In this document: positions 34,795-42,784 of the stretch, piece by piece | Layout: every line of letters starts with the position of its first letter | Position numbering within the stretch: position 1 is the first letter of the stretch | Assembly: GCF_001314225.1 (NCBI RefSeq) | Contig: NZ_CP012697.1 | Location: 496,001-560,000 of the forward strand | Direction of reading: 5' to 3' | Source of the DNA: Microbacterium sp. No. 7 | GTDB lineage: Bacteria; Actinomycetota; Actinomycetes; Actinomycetales; Microbacteriaceae | DNA length: 64,000 nt | The notes under the pieces: generated by a model | Database searches by the model: none | What the model saw: the letters and a program-made list of their open reading frames with translations, nothing else | Told to the model about the DNA's origin: nothing | Program-made: the position numbers and the translations under genes

Positions 34795-36335
34795 GATGGG
34801 TCTCCCTTCGTCAGTGCGGGCGCCTTCGCCCCGTGTGCATCGTCTCCGCGGCGTGCGGCACGGGCGCTGTCCGGCAGCGGCCGGAGCGTGGAGGAGTCCA
34901 CGCGCGTCGTGCGTGCGAGCCGCTTGTACTCGTCGTGGGACCACGGCCACTGCACGACGTTCGTGCCGCTCGCGGTCTCGTAGAAGTTGTTGCATCCCGA
35001 CTTCCAGGCCGGCACGTCGCCGATCGCGGCCTGCAGCGTGCGCTGGAAGCCGGCCTCGAACTCGCGCTTGACCTCGATCACGCCGCCGCCGGCGCGCGCG
35101 AGGCGCTGCACGTCCTTCGCGATGAACTCCGCCTGGTGTTCGAGCACGACCGAGACGACCGTGCCGTGCGTGTTGGGACCGTACATGATGTAGAAGTTGG
35201 GGAAGTCGGGCACCGTGATGCCCAGGTAGGCGTGTGGGTCGCCGTCCCAGGCCTCGTGCAGCGTCGTGCCCCCGCGCCCGGCGACCTCGTAGGTGGAGAG
35301 GAAGTCCTGCGCCGTGAAGCCGGTCGTGAGCACGATCGCGTCGACCGGGTGCTCGACGCCCCGGTCGTCGACGACGCCGTTCTCGGTGACCCGCACCACC
35401 GAGCGGGTGATCAGCTCCACGTTGGGCTGGAGGAGGGCCGGGTAGAAGGTGCTCGACTGCACGTTGCGCTTGCAGCGCGGCGTGAAGCTCGGCGTGAGCG
35501 CCGCGCGCAGGTCGGGGCGGTCGGCGAAGACCTCGTCGATGTAGGCGGTGCCGCGGGCGATGCTCTCCTCCGCGGCGGCCGGGTCGGTCGCGACCTTGAG
35601 GCCCTTGTCCATCATCCTGAGCGTCTCGCGGCGCGCGCGGCGGCGACGGCCGAAGCGGTTCAGCCTCTTGCGCTCCGCGGGCGTGTAGTCGCGATCGCCC
35701 TTCGGGAAGACCCAGCCCGGCTCGCGCTGGAAGGTGAGCAGCTTCCCGACGATCGGCTGCAGCCCCGGTACGACCTGCGCGGCCGAGGCGCCGGCGCCGA
35801 CGACCGCGACCGTCTTGCCGGCGAGGTCGACGTCGTCGCGCCACCGTGCGGAGTGGAAGATCGGCCCCGTGAACAGCTCCATGCCGGGCCAGCTCGGGAT
35901 GTTCGGCACGTTGAGCATGCCGACGGCGCTCACGACGACGTCGAACCAGTGCCGTTCGCCGTCGTCGGTCACGACGAGATGCTGCAGGCGCTGCTCGTCC
36001 CATTCGACGCGATCGACGCCGATGCCGAAGCGGATGCGGTCGCGGAAGCCGTAGTCGTCGATCACCTCGTCGACGTAGGCCTGGATCTCGGCCTGTGTCG
36101 CGTGGGTGCGCGACCAGTCGTGCAGCTTGAACGAGTACGAGTAGAGCGCCGACGGCACGTCGCACTCGGCGCCGGGGTAGCGGTTGTCCCACCACGTGCC
36201 GCCCGCGCCGGCCGACTTCTCGAAGATCGTGAACGTGCCGATGCGGCGCTTCGTGAGATTCACGGCGGCGGCGACGCCGCCCAGGCCGGCGCCGATGATC
36301 GCGACGGACGGCGTCGCGCTGTTCTTCCGAGACAT
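34791..36335 (-). CDS. Baeyer-Villiger-type flavin monooxygenase 1
   Basis: A 514-residue class B flavoprotein. FAD motif IIGAGLGGVAAAVNL at 13-27, GGTWWDNRYPGAECDVPSALY near 45-65, the Baeyer-Villiger fingerprint FTGPIFHSARW near 157, and the NADPH loop VVGAGASAAQVVP near 180. The fingerprint F-x-G-x3-H-x3-W separates these from simple N/S-oxidising enzymes. It should insert oxygen next to a ketone carbonyl. The C-terminal 30 residues are disordered. Its promoter has the 18-bp palindrome also found at 28.6 kb. Confidence 0.9.
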   Translation of the reverse strand: MSRKNSATPSVAIIGAGLGGVAAAVNLTKRRIGTFTIFEKSAGAGGTWWDNRYPGAECDVPSALYSYSFKLHDWSRTHATQAEIQAYVDEVIDDYGFRDRIRFGIGVDRVEWDEQRLQHLVVTDDGERHWFDVVVSAVGMLNVPNIPSWPGMELFTGPIFHSARWRDDVDLAGKTVAVVGAGASAAQVVPGLQPIVGKLLTFQREPGWVFPKGDRDYTPAERKRLNRFGRRRRARRETLRMMDKGLKVATDPAAAEESIARGTAYIDEVFADRPDLRAALTPSFTPRCKRNVQSSTFYPALLQPNVELITRSVVRVTENGVVDDRGVEHPVDAIVLTTGFTAQDFLSTYEVAGRGGTTLHEAWDGDPHAYLGITVPDFPNFYIMYGPNTHGTVVSVVLEHQAEFIAKDVQRLARAGGGVIEVKREFEAGFQRTLQAAIGDVPAWKSGCNNFYETASGTNVVQWPWSHDEYKRLARTTRVDSSTLRPLPDSARAARRGDDAHGAKAPALTKGDPS

Positions 36336-36386
36336 GGGCTACCTCATTGGATCCGTATCGGGTGGGTGCTGACACCATTATTACCT

Positions 36387-36404
36387 GAATCTGACGCCAG
36401 TGTC
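36387..36404. promoter_or_regulatory. 18-bp operator, copy 2
   Basis: GAATCTGACGCCAGTGTC shares 15 of 18 bases with the palindrome at 28628-28645. On the minus strand it falls between a GTGACA -35 and a TAATAA -10 box 17 bases apart, the promoter of the monooxygenase gene. That is the same position relative to the promoter as in copy 1, which supports a common repressor. Confidence 0.7.
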
Positions 36405-36493
36405 ACATATTTACGCCGCGTCCCGTTCGAGGTAGCCTGAAAAGAGTCAGATCAATTGGATGATTTAGACGGAACCACAGCAAGGAGATTCGC

Positions 36494-37558
36494 ATGGACA
36501 ATGGTGTTCTCAAGCGACTGAGGGTCGTCGGCGGCATCGCGGCCGTCGTCGGCGCGCTGGCCCTGGGCGGGTGCGGCTCGCCCGCGGAGGAGCCGGCCGA
36601 GCCCGCGGCCGGGCCGCAGAGCCTGGAGGAGCTGATCGCCGCGGCCGAGGCCGAGGGCGAGCTCACGTGGTACACGGGCACGCCGCCGAGCACGATCGAG
36701 AAGGTCGTCGAGGCCTTCGAGGCGACGTATGACATCCGCGTGAACGCGACGCGCCTGCCCAGCGGTGACATCGCACAGCGCTTCCAGGCCGAGATCGCCG
36801 CCGACAACGTGCAGGTCGACGTGATGTCGACCGTCGACCAGGGCTTCTTCGGCGACATGAACGACGCGGGCAACCTCGCGTCGCTCCCCGACCTGGCCCG
36901 GGGCGAGGTGGACGATGCGCAGTTCCTGCTCGGCGACTACGGCGTCGTCGTCACGGTCGGGGTGCCCGCGTTCGGGTACAACACGTCGGTGATGGGCGAC
37001 TTCACCCTCGACACGTGGCAGGACCTGCTCGACGAGCGCGTCGACGGGCAGCTCATCCTCGTCGACCCGCGCGGATCGCAGGCGTGGGCGCAGATGTGGC
37101 ACGTCGCGCTGAACCACCCCGACCTCGGCCCCGATTTCCTCGAGAAGGTCGGCCAGCAGGGCCACCAGGTCGTCAACAGCGGCGCGCCCGGCGCGGAGCT
37201 GCTGGGCGCCGGCGAGGGCGGCGTGCTCGTCGCCAACATCCCCGGCGTGTTCGACGCGGCCAAGCAGGCGGGCGCGCCGATCGAGTACATGGTGCCGGAG
37301 GACCCCTTCTACGGCATCTTCACGTGGGCCGTCGTCACCGCCGACGCGCCGCACCCGAACGCCGCGGCGCTCTTCCTGAACTTCCTCGCGAGCGAGGAGG
37401 GGTCGCAGGTCTACAACACGGCCGACCGGGGCATCTCGCCGCTGGGCGACCTCGACGGCACCTGGCCGACGCCGGCCGGCGGCATCGAGCAGCCCCCGAC
37501 CCCCGACGAGCTGAGCGCGTCCCTGGAGGAGATCCTCACCCTCCTGCAGATCCGCTGA
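36494..37558 (+). CDS. Orphan iron-type ABC solute-binding lipoprotein
   Basis: A 354-residue lipoprotein. Signal helix with lipobox ALALGGCG-like LALGGCGS (Cys near 28), then a type II binding fold: AEAEGELTWYTGTPPSTIEKVVEAFEATY (in parts, residues 50-80) and DVMSTVDQGFFGDM, similar to FbpA/AfuA and to thiamine/spermidine-type binders. No permease or ATPase gene is adjacent, so the importer is elsewhere or shared. It is read divergently from the monooxygenase gene across the palindrome, hence probably induced with the island; an organic ligand is as likely as iron. Confidence 0.8.
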   Translation: MDNGVLKRLRVVGGIAAVVGALALGGCGSPAEEPAEPAAGPQSLEELIAAAEAEGELTWYTGTPPSTIEKVVEAFEATYDIRVNATRLPSGDIAQRFQAEIAADNVQVDVMSTVDQGFFGDMNDAGNLASLPDLARGEVDDAQFLLGDYGVVVTVGVPAFGYNTSVMGDFTLDTWQDLLDERVDGQLILVDPRGSQAWAQMWHVALNHPDLGPDFLEKVGQQGHQVVNSGAPGAELLGAGEGGVLVANIPGVFDAAKQAGAPIEYMVPEDPFYGIFTWAVVTADAPHPNAAALFLNFLASEEGSQVYNTADRGISPLGDLDGTWPTPAGGIEQPPTPDELSASLEEILTLLQIR

Positions 37559-37590
37559 CCGCCTGATCCCCGCCCCTCGCCCCCACCCCC

Positions 37591-37690
37591 CGCCCCGCGA
37601 GAGTGCATCGGGCGGCCGAGAGTGCAGAAGCCAGCTGCGCTCTCGGCCGCCCGATGCGTTCTCGGCCACGGGATGCACTCTCGCGGGGCG
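37591..37690. repeat. Nested long inverted repeats between convergent genes
   Basis: The outer arms 37591-37609 and 37672-37690 (CGCCCCGCGAGAGTGCATC and its exact complement) enclose inner arms 37605-37622 and 37640-37657, also perfect over 18 bases. The two stems share five bases and cannot both form fully. The unit GAGAGTGCA/TGCACTCTC recurs three times. It lies between the ends of the lipoprotein and YciI-like genes; a bidirectional terminator is the simplest role. Confidence 0.88.
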
Positions 37691-37711
37691 GGGGAAGGGT
37701 GGGGGATGCTG

Positions 37712-37999
37712 TCAGAGGGGGGCGAGGCGGCCGCGGGTCGGGGACCACTCGTGGGCGGTGATGCTCGAGACGTAGCCGGCGCGGTTGTAGGGGTCTTCCG
37801 CGAGGATGCGCAGCGCCTCGGCGGCATCCGCCGCGTTGAGGAGGAACAGGATGTCGACGGATGCCTCGCCGAGCCGGCCCACGGCGAGCAGGGTGCCCGC
37901 CTCTTCGAGCCCTCCGATGAACGCGAGGTGCTGATCGAGGATCTCCTTGCGGGCCTCGACGGTGGCGGGGTCATAGCTGTAGGTGGCGACGACGGCCAT
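37712..37999 (-). CDS. YciI-family protein
   Basis: A 95-residue ferredoxin-like-fold protein: VVATYSYDPATVEARKEILDQHLAFI at the start contains the conserved His (LDQHLAFIGGLEEAG), and DPYNRAGYVSSITAHEW closes the fold with the conserved Asp-Pro. Some YciI-like proteins are lactone isomerases or dehalogenases of aromatic pathways; most are of unknown function. AGGAGAACCCC precedes the ATG. It reads in the same direction as the hydrolase gene, 67 bases upstream, so they are probably one operon. Confidence 0.85.
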   Translation of the reverse strand: MAVVATYSYDPATVEARKEILDQHLAFIGGLEEAGTLLAVGRLGEASVDILFLLNAADAAEALRILAEDPYNRAGYVSSITAHEWSPTRGRLAPL

Positions 38000-38066
38000 G
38001 GGGTTCTCCTTCTGTCTGGTGTGTGGGTCGTGCGGATCTGTCGGTCGTGCGGGGAGGGCGGCGCGG

Positions 38067-38996
38067 TCACCCGCGCAGGGCGCGTTCGAGCGCCTCGAGC
38101 GCGTCGCGCTCGAACTGGCGCGTGCGCGGCGTGCGCGGCGACCCGCCGAAGGCGCCGTGCGCGACGCCCGGGTACACGTGCAGCTCGGTGGGCACGCCGG
38201 CGCGCAGGAGTGCATGCGCGAACGCGATGTCCTCGTCGACGAAGCCGTCGACCTGTCCCACGGCGACGAAGGCGGGCGCGACGCCCGTGAGGTCGCGCGC
38301 CCGCGCGGGCGCCGCCGTCTCCGGCACGGGCGAGATACCGCTCAGGTAGGCGCTCCATGCGAGCGCGTTGGCGTCGGCGTTCCACAGCCGGGCATCGGTG
38401 ATCGCCCTCATCGACGGCGTGGGGCGGTTGTCGATCATGGGGGAGACGAGCAGCTGCAGCGCAGGCTGCGGCCGACCCAGATCGCGCAGCCGCAGGCACA
38501 GCGCGGCGGCGAGGCCCGCACCCGCGCTGCTGCCGCCGACGACGATCCGTTCGGTGTCGATGCCGAGTCCGGCGTCGTCGTCGTTGATCGCGTCCCAGGC
38601 GGCGTGCGCGTCGGTGAGCCCGGCGGGATAGGGATGCTCGGGGGCGAGGCGCCAGTCGATCGAGACGGCGACGATGCCGAGCCGCGCGACGATCGCGTCG
38701 AGGCGGGCGTCGGCTCCGTCGAGCGTGCCCATGACGTAGCCGCCGCCGTGCATCCAGAGGAGGCACGGGGCGGGGCCGGTCGCGCCGGCGGTGCGATAGA
38801 CGCGCACCCGCACCGGGTGTGCCGTGCCGAGCGTGATGTCGGTGCGCTCGACGCGCGGGTGCGACGGACGGGCGGCGGGGGCGGGGAGGGATCCGCGCAG
38901 CGCGGCGATGCTCGTGGTGTCCCAGCGCGGCGCGGCCGCGAGGGCGGCGGCCGTCTCGGGCTCGAGGAGCTCGAGGAGTGGACTCGGCGCAGGCAT
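38067..38996 (-). CDS. Alpha/beta hydrolase, hormone-sensitive-lipase family (esterase/lactonase)
   Basis: A 309-residue esterase. The oxyanion motif is LLWMHGGGYVMG near 80, the nucleophile elbow VVGGSSAGAG near 155, the acid Asp in VGQVDGFVDED and the His in GVAHGAFGG. This set is that of bacterial HSL-like carboxylesterases. In this setting it is the best candidate to open the ester or lactone made by the Baeyer-Villiger enzymes. GGGAGGTTCG before the ATG sets the start. It diverges from the cyclase-family gene across an AT-rich promoter. Confidence 0.9.
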   Translation of the reverse strand: MPAPSPLLELLEPETAAALAAAPRWDTTSIAALRGSLPAPAARPSHPRVERTDITLGTAHPVRVRVYRTAGATGPAPCLLWMHGGGYVMGTLDGADARLDAIVARLGIVAVSIDWRLAPEHPYPAGLTDAHAAWDAINDDDAGLGIDTERIVVGGSSAGAGLAAALCLRLRDLGRPQPALQLLVSPMIDNRPTPSMRAITDARLWNADANALAWSAYLSGISPVPETAAPARARDLTGVAPAFVAVGQVDGFVDEDIAFAHALLRAGVPTELHVYPGVAHGAFGGSPRTPRTRQFERDALEALERALRG

Positions 38997-39035
38997 CGAA
39001 CCTCCCTGTTCGGGCGCGCGGACGGCGCGCTCCTT

Positions 39036-39057
39036 CATTATAGTTATATGATTGTGC
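39036..39057. promoter_or_regulatory. AT-rich divergent promoter motif, copy 1
   Basis: On the minus strand GCACAATCATATAACTATAATG; the part GCACAAT-C-ATATAACTA recurs with one gap and one change at 61298 (GCACAATATGTAACTA). TATAAT-like -10 sequences overlap it. It separates the esterase and cyclase-family genes and may bind the same regulator as the P450 promoter. Confidence 0.5.
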
Positions 39058-39149
39058 TGTAAAAGTTCCCTGCGGTGTCGTGGCGATGCGGCATCGTGCA
39101 GATCCCGGCAGCGCCGCCGACGGCGCCGACGACGACGAGGAGTGCAGAC

Positions 39150-40079
39150 ATGGTCGTGAGCGCGGAGTTCGAGGCCGCCGTCGAGAGCGTGAGCAACTGG
39201 GGGCGCTGGGGCGCCGACGACCAGCGCGGGACGCTCAACCTCATCACGGAGGAGACCCGGCGGGCGGGGCTGGCCGCCGTCAAGGACGGCACGGCGTTCA
39301 ACCTCGCGATGGAGCTCGGCCTCAACGGCCCCCAGGACGGCAGCGGCGTCCGCGGACGGGTGAACCCCATTCGCACGATGCTCGCGATCAATGACGGCTG
39401 GTCGGACGACCCCGACTACGTGCGGTGGAGCGACGACATCGTCGTGACGCCCATCCAGGCCGCGACCCACTGGGACGCCCTGTCGCACGTGAGCTGGCGC
39501 GGCACGATGTACAACGGCATCCCCGCCTCGGCGGTCACGACCGCGGGCGCGACCAAGCTCGGCATTGACACGTGGGGGACGCTCGTCTCGCACGGCGTGC
39601 TGCTCGACGTCGCGCGGCACACGGGCGTCGACCGCGTCGCGGGCGGTGTGGAGATCACCGGCGACATGCTCGAGGATGCGCTGCAGGCCAGCGGCGCCCG
39701 GCTGCTGCCCGGCTCGGTCGCGCTGATCCGCACGGGCCAGGTCAGCGTCTTCTTCGCGGGCAAGGTGCACGAGTACCACAAGGACGGCGCCGGCCTGGGC
39801 ATCTCCGCGGCCCGCTGGTTCCACGAGCACGACCTGGGCGCCGTGGCGATCGACAACACGACGTTCGACCTGCTCCCGAGCAAGGAGCCCGGCGTGATGC
39901 TGCCCGCGCACATCCTGGACCTCGTCATGATGGGCATGCCGCAGGGGCAGAACTTCGTGCTGGAGGAGCTCGCCGACGCGTGCGCCGCCGACGGGCGCTA
40001 CGAGTTCCTCATCGACGCGACGCCCGCGCGCTTCGAGCAGTCGACCGGAGGCTTCGTCACGCCCGTCGTGCTCCGGTGA
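39150..40079 (+). CDS. Cyclase-family metal-dependent hydrolase (kynurenine formamidase-like fold)
   Basis: A 309-residue member of the PF04199 family. The metal-binding segment reads PIQAATHWDALSHVSW (the family form is HxxxHxDxxxH), and the C-terminal AIDNTTFDLLP and PAHILDLVMMGMPQGQNFVLEEL are typical. Members hydrolyse cyclic amides, lactones or 1,3-diketones and are frequent in alicyclic degradation clusters. A role in ring opening is likely; the substrate is open. The start has GAGGAG nearby, and the 75 upstream bases are promoter. Confidence 0.87.
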   Translation: MVVSAEFEAAVESVSNWGRWGADDQRGTLNLITEETRRAGLAAVKDGTAFNLAMELGLNGPQDGSGVRGRVNPIRTMLAINDGWSDDPDYVRWSDDIVVTPIQAATHWDALSHVSWRGTMYNGIPASAVTTAGATKLGIDTWGTLVSHGVLLDVARHTGVDRVAGGVEITGDMLEDALQASGARLLPGSVALIRTGQVSVFFAGKVHEYHKDGAGLGISAARWFHEHDLGAVAIDNTTFDLLPSKEPGVMLPAHILDLVMMGMPQGQNFVLEELADACAADGRYEFLIDATPARFEQSTGGFVTPVVLR

Positions 40080-40106
40080 GCCGTGCGGGCGGTGCGGACG
40101 GTGGTC

Positions 40107-40880
40107 TCAGTCGACGAACCGGCGACGCAGCCGCGCGTGCAGCGCATCGGTGAGCCCCGCCGCCCGCAGGCGGCCGACGACGCCCTCGGCCTCGTCGAGC
40201 CGGCGCAGCGCCATGCTCATGATCTCGGCCTCGGCGCCGAGGGCGGGCGCGCCCGCCGGTGGCTGGGGGCGGTCGACGCCCAGGATGCCGTCGACGACCG
40301 GCCGCAGGCGTGCGCGCGTCGCGTCGAGCGCCACGGACGTGCGCGCGTAGTCGTCGGCGATCACCTCGTGCGTGGCCCCGAGCACGCGCAGCAGCGCGGC
40401 CGCGAAGACGCCCGTGCGATCCTTGCCCGCCGAGCAGTGGAACAGCGTCGTGCCGGGTGCGTCGACCGCGATGCGGAAGCCCTGGACGAGCTGCGGGGCG
40501 CGCTCGCGGAACAGCTCCGCGTACCACGCGGCCATGTCGTCGGGGCGCGCGCCGCGCAGGCGCGCGATCGCGAGCGCCTCGGGCACCGCCATCCGATCGG
40601 TCAGGGGCAGGTGATGGTACGCGACCGCGGTGCGCGCGAGGGCGCCGCGCCCCGTGAAGGCCGCCTCCTCGGGCGAGCGCAGGTCGATGACGGTCGTCAG
40701 GCCGCGGCGCACGAGCCCGTCGATCTCGTCGTCGGGTGAGAGCGAGGGGTCGTCGGCGCGCCACAGCAGCCCGGCTCGGAGCCGGCCGCCCGAGACCGGC
40801 AGCCCGCCGAGGTCGCGGAGGTTGGTCAGCGGCGACGGCGCCGGGCGTGCGGGCGGAACGGGGGAGGATTCGTTCGGCAT
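40107..40880 (-). CDS. Tyrosine-phosphatase-like protein (PTP/DSP, PF13350 type)
   Basis: A 257-residue phosphatase. NLRDLGGLPVSGGRLRAGLLWRAD at the start and TVIDLRSPEEAAF precede the P-loop FHCSAGKDRTGVFAA (about 143-157; Cys and Arg of C-x5-R intact). This form (LRDLGG plus HCSAGKDRTG) is that of bacterial lipid/protein tyrosine phosphatases. Given three kinase-fold enzymes in the island, a metabolite phosphatase role is possible but speculative. It is transcribed divergently from the nitronate-monooxygenase-like gene. Confidence 0.9.
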   Translation of the reverse strand: MPNESSPVPPARPAPSPLTNLRDLGGLPVSGGRLRAGLLWRADDPSLSPDDEIDGLVRRGLTTVIDLRSPEEAAFTGRGALARTAVAYHHLPLTDRMAVPEALAIARLRGARPDDMAAWYAELFRERAPQLVQGFRIAVDAPGTTLFHCSAGKDRTGVFAAALLRVLGATHEVIADDYARTSVALDATRARLRPVVDGILGVDRPQPPAGAPALGAEAEIMSMALRRLDEAEGVVGRLRAAGLTDALHARLRRRFVD

Positions 40881-40905
40881 GACTCCACGGTAGGGCGAAA
40901 CCGAA

Positions 40906-40949
40906 CAAACAGCTATTTGAGTTATCTGAATAAACGAATGGTCTATAGT
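40906..40949 (+). promoter_or_regulatory. Promoter with AT-rich operator-like motif (CAAACAgCTAT family), copy 1
   Basis: CAAACAGCTATTTGA is followed by gttaTCTGaataaac and a TATAGT -10 (40944-40949). Twenty-one of 30 bases (40906-40935) match, without gaps, the minus strand at 52967-52938 in front of the second TRAP lipoprotein gene, and AGCTATTTG recurs at 27539-27547. Both matches lie in promoters of the island, suggesting a shared regulator. Confidence 0.5.
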
Positions 40950-40989
40950 GGACCCGTATCGAAGCATCGACGTTGAGGCAGGCGAGCAC

Positions 40990-41967
40990 ATGCTCAAGAC
41001 AGAATTCACCGAAGCCTTCGGAGTGCGTCACCCCGTGCTGTGCGGGGGGATGACCGGGCTCGGCACGGCTCCGCTGATCTCCGCCGTGGCGAACGCGGGG
41101 GCCCTCGGATTCCTCACGGCGCTCACGCAGCCGAGCCCCGAGGCGCTCGCCGAGGAGATCCGCCGCACCCAGGAGCTCACCGACCAGCCGTTCGGCGTGA
41201 ACCTCACGATCCTGCCGACGATTCAGCCGGTGCCGTACGACGAGTACCGCGCGGCGATCATCGAGTCGGGCGTCAAGATCGTCGAGACCGCCGGCTCCAG
41301 CCCCGCGCCGCACATGAGCGACTTCACGGCCGCCGGCGTCAAGGTCATCCACAAGGCCACGAGCGTGCGGCACGCGATCTCCGCCGCCGAGAAGGGCGTC
41401 GACGCCATCAGCATCGACGGCTTCGAGTGCGCCGGCCACCCCGGCGAGGACGACGTCCCCGGACTCGTGCTCATCCCCGCCGCGGTGCGTGCGCTGGACA
41501 TCCCCGTGATCGCGAGCGGCGGCATCGCCACCGGCGCCGGCCTCGTCGCGGCGCTCGCGCTCGGGGCGTGCGCCGCGAACATGGGCACGCGCTTCATCGC
41601 GACCGCCGAGGCCCCGATCCACGAGAACGTCAAGCAGCAGATCGTCGCCAACAGCGAGCTGGACACCGTCATCGTCTTCCGCCAGTTCCACAACAGCGCG
41701 CGGGTCGCGCGCAACTCGATCTCGGAGCAGATCGCCGAGATCAGCAGGCGTCCCGGCGCGACCTTCGCCGATGTCGCGACGCTCGCGAGCGGCGCGCGCG
41801 GCCGCGACCGGGTGCTGCAGAACGGAGACATGGAGGACGGCATGTGGTGGGCGAGCCAGGCGCAGGGGCTCATCCATGACGTCGACACGGTGCAGAACGT
41901 CGTCGACCGCATCATCGCCGACGCCGAGGAGATCATCACGCAGCGCCTGCGGAATATGGCACGCTGA
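40990..41967 (+). CDS. Nitronate monooxygenase / 2-nitropropane dioxygenase-family FMN enzyme
   Basis: A 325-residue TIM-barrel flavoprotein. LCGGMTGLGTAPLISAVANAGALGFL opens it (in parts), IDGFECAGHPGEDD carries the conserved catalytic His near 148, and IASGGIATGAGLVAALALGACAANMGTRF is the FMN phosphate site. Some relatives oxidise nitronates, others are enoyl reductases or act on CoA thioesters; the neighbouring crotonases favour an unsaturated or CoA-linked substrate. ATG at MLKTEF was chosen over an upstream GTG that overlaps the promoter. It heads a five-gene rightward operon. Confidence 0.87.
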   Translation: MLKTEFTEAFGVRHPVLCGGMTGLGTAPLISAVANAGALGFLTALTQPSPEALAEEIRRTQELTDQPFGVNLTILPTIQPVPYDEYRAAIIESGVKIVETAGSSPAPHMSDFTAAGVKVIHKATSVRHAISAAEKGVDAISIDGFECAGHPGEDDVPGLVLIPAAVRALDIPVIASGGIATGAGLVAALALGACAANMGTRFIATAEAPIHENVKQQIVANSELDTVIVFRQFHNSARVARNSISEQIAEISRRPGATFADVATLASGARGRDRVLQNGDMEDGMWWASQAQGLIHDVDTVQNVVDRIIADAEEIITQRLRNMAR

Positions 41968-41989
41968 AGAAGAGCCGGAAGGACGACGC

Positions 41990-42778
41990 ATGGCTGCGAG
42001 CGCAGAGTACGAGACGATACTCTTCGAGCTGACCGGCGACAGGGTCGCCACGATCACCCTGAACCGCCCCGAGGCGATGAACAGCTTCAACGAGCGGATG
42101 TGCGAGGAGTTCGCCGACGTCTGGGAGCGCGTGCGCCTGGACGACGACGTGCACGCCGTCGTGCTGCGCGCCGCCGGCGAGCGCGCCTTCTGCACCGGCA
42201 TCGACGTCAAGCAGGGCATCCCCAAGCCCGCCAACCGCTTCTCACAGGTCGACCCGGGCATCTACCTGGGTCCCAAGGCGCGTCAGGTGTGGAAGCCCGT
42301 GATCTGCGCCGTGCACGGCATGGCCGCGGGCGGGGCGTTCTACTGGCTGAACGAGGCCGACGTCGTGATCTGCTCCGACGACGCGACCTTCTTCGACCCC
42401 CATGTCACGTACGGCATGGTCGCCGCGCTCGAGCCGATCGGGCTGAGCCGGCGGATCTCGCTCGGCGAGACCCTCAGGATCGCGCTCATGGGCCTGGAGG
42501 AGCGGGTGACGGCCGAGACGGCCCTGCGCATCGGCCTCGTGACCGAGGTGACCGAGCGCGCCGCGCTCTGGGATCGCGCCCACGAGATCGCGGCCGCGAT
42601 CGCGCGCAACCCTCCCGGGGCGACGCAGGGGACGGTGCGCGCCGTCTGGGAGTCGCTGGACGTCGGCCGCTCCGCCGCTCTGGCGCGCGGGCTCGCCTAC
42701 ACCCAGATCGGCAGCCCGGACGGCATCCGCGCCGTCGACCGCTCGTCGGCGCAGCGGCCCGTGTCACGAATGAGGTGA
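41990..42778 (+). CDS. Crotonase-fold protein lacking both hydratase glutamates
   Basis: A 262-residue enoyl-CoA hydratase/isomerase homologue. The CoA-binding segments LNRPEAMNSFNE and FCTGIDVKQGI and the oxyanion-hole Gly in HGMAAGGAFYWL are present. The first catalytic Glu is Tyr (GGAFYWLNEADV) and the PE motif reads DPHVTYGM. Simple hydration is therefore unlikely; isomerase, hydrolase or C-C lyase activity is possible, or an inactive partner. It is encoded between the nitronate-monooxygenase-like gene and a second crotonase gene, six bases apart. Confidence 0.85.
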   Translation: MAASAEYETILFELTGDRVATITLNRPEAMNSFNERMCEEFADVWERVRLDDDVHAVVLRAAGERAFCTGIDVKQGIPKPANRFSQVDPGIYLGPKARQVWKPVICAVHGMAAGGAFYWLNEADVVICSDDATFFDPHVTYGMVAALEPIGLSRRISLGETLRIALMGLEERVTAETALRIGLVTEVTERAALWDRAHEIAAAIARNPPGATQGTVRAVWESLDVGRSAALARGLAYTQIGSPDGIRAVDRSSAQRPVSRMR

Positions 42779-42784
42779 GACCCC

